This document shows, piece by piece, positions 6,329-9,502 of a DNA stretch of 9,502 nucleotides; the stretch's first letter is position 1, and each line of letters opens with the position of its first letter. This DNA comes from Fibrobacterales bacterium (lineage in GTDB: Bacteria > Fibrobacterota > Fibrobacteria > Fibrobacterales > Fibrobacteraceae): contig BNUP01000083.1 in the NCBI GenBank assembly GCA_025997455.1, positions 1 to 9,502 of the forward strand, written 5' to 3'. Below the pieces are notes generated by a model that was not told where the DNA came from, ran no database searches, and saw nothing but the letters and a program-made list of their open reading frames with translations. The position numbers and the translations under genes are program-made.

Positions 6329-6332
6329 TACT

Positions 6333-7259
6333 ATGATCATTGCGAATCCTATTTACGATAAAGCGTTTAAACGCCTGCTCGAAAACGAACGAGTTGCTTG
6401 TTTTTTTATTGGCACAATTTTAGGCGAAACAGTATTGTCGGCAAAACCGGGGGTTAAAGAGCATACTCGTTTCGATGACGATGGCAATCTTACAATGATG
6501 CATCTCGATTTTGAGGCCACCATCGCTACAGAAAACGGCGAAAGTAAAACCATACTCATCGAAATGCAAAAATCAAACAGCGTAGCCGATATTGGGCGGT
6601 TTAGGCGCTACCTCGGCGACCAATATAGCCAAAAAGACCAAACAAGCGGCGAAAATAGATTTTTGCCTATCACCACTATCTATGTGCTTGATTTTTGCTT
6701 GCCGGGCATCAATACTGCTTGCTTAAAAGTTTCTCGCGAATATACAGACCTCATTGAAAACAAGCCCGTTACAGGCAAAACGCTTTTTGTGGAAAACTTA
6801 ACCCATGATAGCTTTGTGGTGCAGGTGCCACTCATCTCAAACATCCCAAAGCAAAAAGTACGCACTCGGCTAGGTGAATTATTGGGTGTATTTGAGCAAA
6901 CAGGTTTTACAGAAAAAGAAAAAGAAATCAAAGATTTTAAGCAACCAATTGTAAGCGAAGAGATTAAGGATATCGTGAATATTTTACACTATGTAGGCAC
7001 CGACCCTGCCGAGCGCAAGGAACTGGACGAGGAAGCGTACTACCGCCGCTACTATGAGTTCTCGTATGGTGATGTGGGTAGGAAACTTGCAGAAAAAATA
7101 ATGATACTTGCCGAGAAGGACAGTGCTCTTGCCGAGAAGGACAGTGCTCTTGCCGAGAAGGACAGTGCTCTTGCCGAGAAGGATAGTGCAATAGCCGAGA
7201 AGGACAGTGAAATTGAAACTTTACGCAAGAAACTTGCGGAGTTTGAGGGGCGGGGTTAA
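6333..7259 (+). CDS. Rpn-family PD-(D/E)XK nuclease (recombination-promoting / transposase-like)
   Basis: 308-residue member of the Rpn family, DNA endonucleases related to YhgA-like transposases; E. coli members promote RecA-independent recombination and cause DNA damage when overproduced. The N-terminus ANPIYDKAFKRLLENERVA (4-22) is characteristic and fixes the ATG at 6333. The nuclease core shows LDFEA with D59 and IEMQ with E77 and Q79, the D...E-x-Q form of the PD-(D/E)XK site, followed by RFRRYLGDQYSQ (89-100). Residues 223-250 form a charged linker. From 259 five heptads of LAEKDSA type make a predicted coiled coil, ending KKLAEFEGRG. Core residues look intact. It diverges from scpB, and the next gene starts one base after its TAA, suggesting an operon. 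Rpn genes are usually multicopy and mobile, so the junction with the next gene could also be a product of insertion. Confidence 0.92.
   Translation: MIIANPIYDKAFKRLLENERVACFFIGTILGETVLSAKPGVKEHTRFDDDGNLTMMHLDFEATIATENGESKTILIEMQKSNSVADIGRFRRYLGDQYSQKDQTSGENRFLPITTIYVLDFCLPGINTACLKVSREYTDLIENKPVTGKTLFVENLTHDSFVVQVPLISNIPKQKVRTRLGELLGVFEQTGFTEKEKEIKDFKQPIVSEEIKDIVNILHYVGTDPAERKELDEEAYYRRYYEFSYGDVGRKLAEKIMILAEKDSALAEKDSALAEKDSALAEKDSAIAEKDSEIETLRKKLAEFEGRG
7107..7211 (+). repeat. Five in-frame 21-bp repeats encoding LAEKDSA heptads
   Basis: Units start at 7107, 7128, 7149, 7170 and 7191. The first three are identical; the fourth and fifth differ by a few bases (the fifth encodes IAEKDSE). The period of 21 preserves the reading frame, so gain or loss of units changes only coiled-coil length. 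Identity of the first three units points to recent expansion. Confidence 0.95.
7245..7250 (+). promoter_or_regulatory. Shine-Dalgarno-like sequence inside the rpn 3' end
   Basis: GAGGGG lies 10 bases before the ATG at 7261, within the last codons of rpn, with a second G-run at 7252-7255. It supports starting the following gene at 7261 rather than at the in-frame GTG at 7207 inside the heptad repeats. Confidence 0.5.
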
Positions 7260-7260
7260 A

Positions 7261-7992
7261 ATGACTGGAAACGCAAACAACTTACAAACAGTTTATCCAC
7301 TGCCCCCCCCCCCGCAAAAAGCGTGCCAATTTGATAAAATTGACACAATTTTAGAAAAATATTTTGCCGATGGATTAAGGCTAGATTTTATCGGATTATC
7401 CAATTTTAAAAAACAATATGAGAATGAATTTGGCGAAGAATTTTTAGGGGATGAGGATTCTCTAAAATTATATTTTAATCAAAAAGTAAACATTGTTGAA
7501 TATGAATCTAATAATTTTTTCTATATCAATGTCGCCTGCATAAAATATCTTATAGAAATTTACTCGGAACACCAAAAAAAGATTGATTGCGAATATTTGA
7601 TGGAAAAGGTTGTGCAATTTCATATTTATACCGAAAGTTTGTTAAAAATTGTGCTAAAAGCGCTGAACCCTGATATTTCTTTCAAAGAAAAAAAGAATGT
7701 TAAAACATACTTAGGCTGTACATATAGTAAAAGTACTTTAAAAGAAATAGAAAGCCACCTAAGGGCGAGCATTAAATCCGGCGGCAAATCCAGAAAATTA
7801 GCTGAAAATTTCACAGAATTGTTAAATGATGAACAAACAATATTTAAAAACAGCACTTTGATAACAGAAAAAGACATTTCCATTTTTTATGAAATTCATA
7901 AAGATAATTTATGGGAATATAAAGAAATAAAAGTGATTGAAAATTGGTTACCATTGGTCAAAAAAATATATAACCTAAAAGGCAATAATTAA
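7261..7992 (+). CDS. Unrecognised 243-residue protein with a poly-C tract near its start
   Basis: No family recognised. The reading frame is open from an in-frame GTG at 7207, but the ATG at 7261, one base after the rpn stop and behind a GAGGGG, is the better start. The N-terminus MTGNANNLQTVYPLPPPPQKA is low in complexity, and its PPPP is encoded by an 11-C homopolymer. The remainder is soluble, charged (many K, E, N, I) and mostly helical, for example YLMEKVVQFHIYTESLLKI around residues 113-131 and IESHLRASIKSGGKSRKLAE around 164-183. It has no membrane segment, signal peptide or clear catalytic motif. It is markedly more AT-rich than mutS or rpn. The TAA stop is followed directly by the ATG of the PP-loop gene, so the two were probably acquired together and may act together. 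A HEPN-like helical fold came to mind, but the R-x4-6-H motif is not evident. Confidence 0.75.
   Translation: MTGNANNLQTVYPLPPPPQKACQFDKIDTILEKYFADGLRLDFIGLSNFKKQYENEFGEEFLGDEDSLKLYFNQKVNIVEYESNNFFYINVACIKYLIEIYSEHQKKIDCEYLMEKVVQFHIYTESLLKIVLKALNPDISFKEKKNVKTYLGCTYSKSTLKEIESHLRASIKSGGKSRKLAENFTELLNDEQTIFKNSTLITEKDISIFYEIHKDNLWEYKEIKVIENWLPLVKKIYNLKGNN
7303..7313 (+). repeat. Homopolymer of 11 C in the 5' coding region
   Basis: Eleven consecutive C residues cover codons 15-18 of the unrecognised gene, which is in frame at this length. Loss of one C would lead to TAG at codon 31, and gain of one C to TGA at codon 25, so slippage in either direction switches the protein off. Such tracts are the classic basis of phase variation. 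A smaller chance is a sequencing or assembly length error. Confidence 0.85.
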
Positions 7993-9502
7993 ATGTATTC
8001 TTACACCTACGATATTGAAACTGGCGGTATTCTATTGAATAGTACTCCGTCTGAATTTAGCAAGGAACCTCGTCCGGTTTATAGTCAAGAACTTGATATG
8101 TTAGGATTTGATAAATATTCGAAATACGACAAGCAAAATGATTTGCCTTATATGTGGGCGGAATCTAATGCGTACTGGTATAGAGGTAAAAAAGTAGCAC
8201 AGACAAAGGGTGGAAATTTATACGAAAAACCAAATTTAGAAATTATCGAAGAACTTGAGCCGAGCAAACAAAAACTACGCGCTATTGATATTAAAACGAT
8301 GGCTCAAAAAAACAGTGAAATGCTTACTCTTATCAAACAAATAACGGTGAGTAAAATCTTTGAAGCATATAAAAAATACAAAAATAGGGTGGATGTATTC
8401 TATGTTGCTTTTAGCGGAGGCAAAGATTCTTTGGTTTTGCTTGATTTGGTACAAAAATCGCTCCCAAAAGATGCTTTTGTAGTAGTGTTTGGCGATACCG
8501 AGATGGAATTCCCTGATACTTATGCTCTCGCAGAAAAAATGGAGGCAAATTGTAAAGAAAATGGTATTGCGTTTTACAGGGCCAAATCCCATTTTGAGCC
8601 GAAAAATAGTTGGAATTTATTTGGGCCACCATCAAGAGTGCTGAGATGGTGTTGCTCTGTTCATAAATCGACGCCGCAAGTACTTAAACTACGGCAAGTT
8701 TTAGGCAAGGCAGATTTTAGAGGGTTAGCTTTTGTTGGGGTTAGGGCACACGAAAGCCTAGCAAGGAGCGAATACGAATACGAAAATTTTGGAAAAAAAG
8801 CAAAAGGGCAATATAGTCATAATTCTATTTTGGAATGGACTTCGGCAGAGATATGGCTCTATATTTATAAAGAGCGCTTACTTATAAACGATGCGTATAA
8901 AAAAGGTTGTATGCGAGCCGGTTGTTTGCTTTGCCCTATGGGTAGTGGTAAGGCGGACTTTTTTAGAAATGCGAACTATCCTATAGAAATTAAAAAATAT
9001 GCCGATATAATCAATCATTTCAATAGTAGAAATATTGGTGATGACAAAACTCGTGAAAATTATGTTTCAAACGGAGGGTGGAGCGGCAGAAACAATGGAC
9101 GAGACCTAACGGATAACAATTTTAATTATTCGGAAACGAATGATAGTTCGTATCTTGAAATAGAAATTACTAATCCTAAAACAAACTATAAGGAATGGAT
9201 TAAAACATTTAAACCTCCAACAGGAGTCAATGATTTTTATGCTGTTTCAGAAACAAAAAATGGATACAAAGTTGCAATTCCGCAAAAATACATCAAAGAA
9301 TACCCAACAGAATCCAAACGATTAAAGCAAGTATTCCATAAATCAGCTTGCTGCATTGCTTGTGGCGTTTGCGAAGCCAACTGTAAAAATAATTGTATTT
9401 CTTTTAGCGATGGTCTATCAATCAAAAATTGTGTCCAATGTGGAGAATGCCATAATATAGATGATGGTTGTTTGGCGTTCCATTCCTTAAAAATTCCAAA
9501 AG
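7993..9502 (+). CDS. PAPS-reductase-family PP-loop enzyme fused to a two-cluster ferredoxin (partial, runs off the right edge)
   Basis: Open from the ATG at 7993 to the window end (503 codons, no stop). A central PP-loop ATP-binding motif SGGKDS (141-146) and the fold around it (VVVFGDTEMEFPDT, 163-176) place it in the PAPS reductase / CysH / DndC superfamily, which activates substrates by adenylation or acts on adenylylated sulfate. Cysteines RWCCSVHK (C220, C221) with C306, C311 and C314 (GCMRAGCLLCPMG) match the Fe-S cluster ligands of APS reductases and DndC-like sulfurtransferases. Residues about 25-72 (PRPVY...YWYRGKKVA) resemble the N-terminal domain of archaeal-type ferredoxin-fused members. 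From 453 there are two Cys clusters: C454, C457, C460, C464 and C480, C483, C486, C493, i.e. a 2[4Fe-4S] ferredoxin domain. It starts directly at the TAA of the preceding gene, with a weak AAAAGG upstream. The substrate is unknown: DNA or nucleoside sulfur transfer or another redox thiolation is possible. Assimilatory sulfate reduction is less likely, as no cys genes are near. Confidence 0.88.
   Translation, partial: MYSYTYDIETGGILLNSTPSEFSKEPRPVYSQELDMLGFDKYSKYDKQNDLPYMWAESNAYWYRGKKVAQTKGGNLYEKPNLEIIEELEPSKQKLRAIDIKTMAQKNSEMLTLIKQITVSKIFEAYKKYKNRVDVFYVAFSGGKDSLVLLDLVQKSLPKDAFVVVFGDTEMEFPDTYALAEKMEANCKENGIAFYRAKSHFEPKNSWNLFGPPSRVLRWCCSVHKSTPQVLKLRQVLGKADFRGLAFVGVRAHESLARSEYEYENFGKKAKGQYSHNSILEWTSAEIWLYIYKERLLINDAYKKGCMRAGCLLCPMGSGKADFFRNANYPIEIKKYADIINHFNSRNIGDDKTRENYVSNGGWSGRNNGRDLTDNNFNYSETNDSSYLEIEITNPKTNYKEWIKTFKPPTGVNDFYAVSETKNGYKVAIPQKYIKEYPTESKRLKQVFHKSACCIACGVCEANCKNNCISFSDGLSIKNCVQCGECHNIDDGCLAFHSLKIPK

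Noticed and set aside
7207..7260. GTG at 7207 as the start of the unrecognised gene
   Set aside because: It lies inside the rpn heptad repeats with no ribosome binding site. The ATG at 7261 follows the rpn stop and a GAGGGG.
8275..8635. Minus-strand open frames within the PP-loop gene
   Set aside because: They are antisense to clear PP-loop family sequence (the SGGKDS region) and have no features of their own.

Overview
The window looks like a bacterial chromosome segment from a Gram-negative, AT-rich organism. The evidence is a predicted secreted beta-rich (outer-membrane-like) protein, housekeeping mutS and scpB genes, and an Rpn-family gene of the 'ANPIYDKAFKRLL' type. Such Rpn genes are abundant in Fibrobacterota and Bacteroidota, and my best guess is Fibrobacterota or a relative. 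No lineage marker is decisive, so treat this as a guess.

Layout. (1) 1-329: the window opens inside a 60-bp tandem array that reads through as the possible 3' end of an unidentified gene (stop at 196-198), followed by a gene-free leader with a small perfect palindrome. (2) 330-2394, plus strand: a sugar-1-phosphate nucleotidyltransferase with a left-handed beta-helix tail, then a secreted beta-rich protein of unknown role whose GTG start abuts a perfect 9-bp hairpin. (3) 2417-5756, minus strand: scpB followed by mutS, a compact two-gene unit convergent with (2). (4) 5757-6332: a 576-bp gene-free region. It holds a second, diverged copy of the 60-bp array and the same 61-bp downstream block as at 175-235. 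It also holds an imperfect 20-bp inverted repeat flanking the locus, a G-quadruplex motif and a promoter that may give a leaderless transcript. (5) 6333-9502, plus strand: three head-to-tail genes with 1 bp or 0 bp between them. They are an Rpn-family PD-(D/E)XK nuclease with a 7-residue coiled-coil repeat, an unrecognised 243-residue protein with an 11-C homopolymer in its first codons, and a PAPS-reductase-family PP-loop enzyme fused to a two-cluster ferredoxin domain that runs off the right edge.

How it fits together. Regions 2 and 3 look like stable chromosome: envelope or sugar-nucleotide metabolism, mismatch repair and chromosome condensation. Regions 1, 4 and 5 look accessory: dispersed repeats, a decayed paralogous locus, a mobile-type nuclease, a drop to very AT-rich coding sequence in the last two genes, and a homopolymer able to switch one gene on and off. 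The most interesting candidate for an undescribed system is the rpn / unknown / PP-loop-ferredoxin cassette with its possible phase-variable middle gene. Its function cannot be established from this window, and the cassette continues beyond it.
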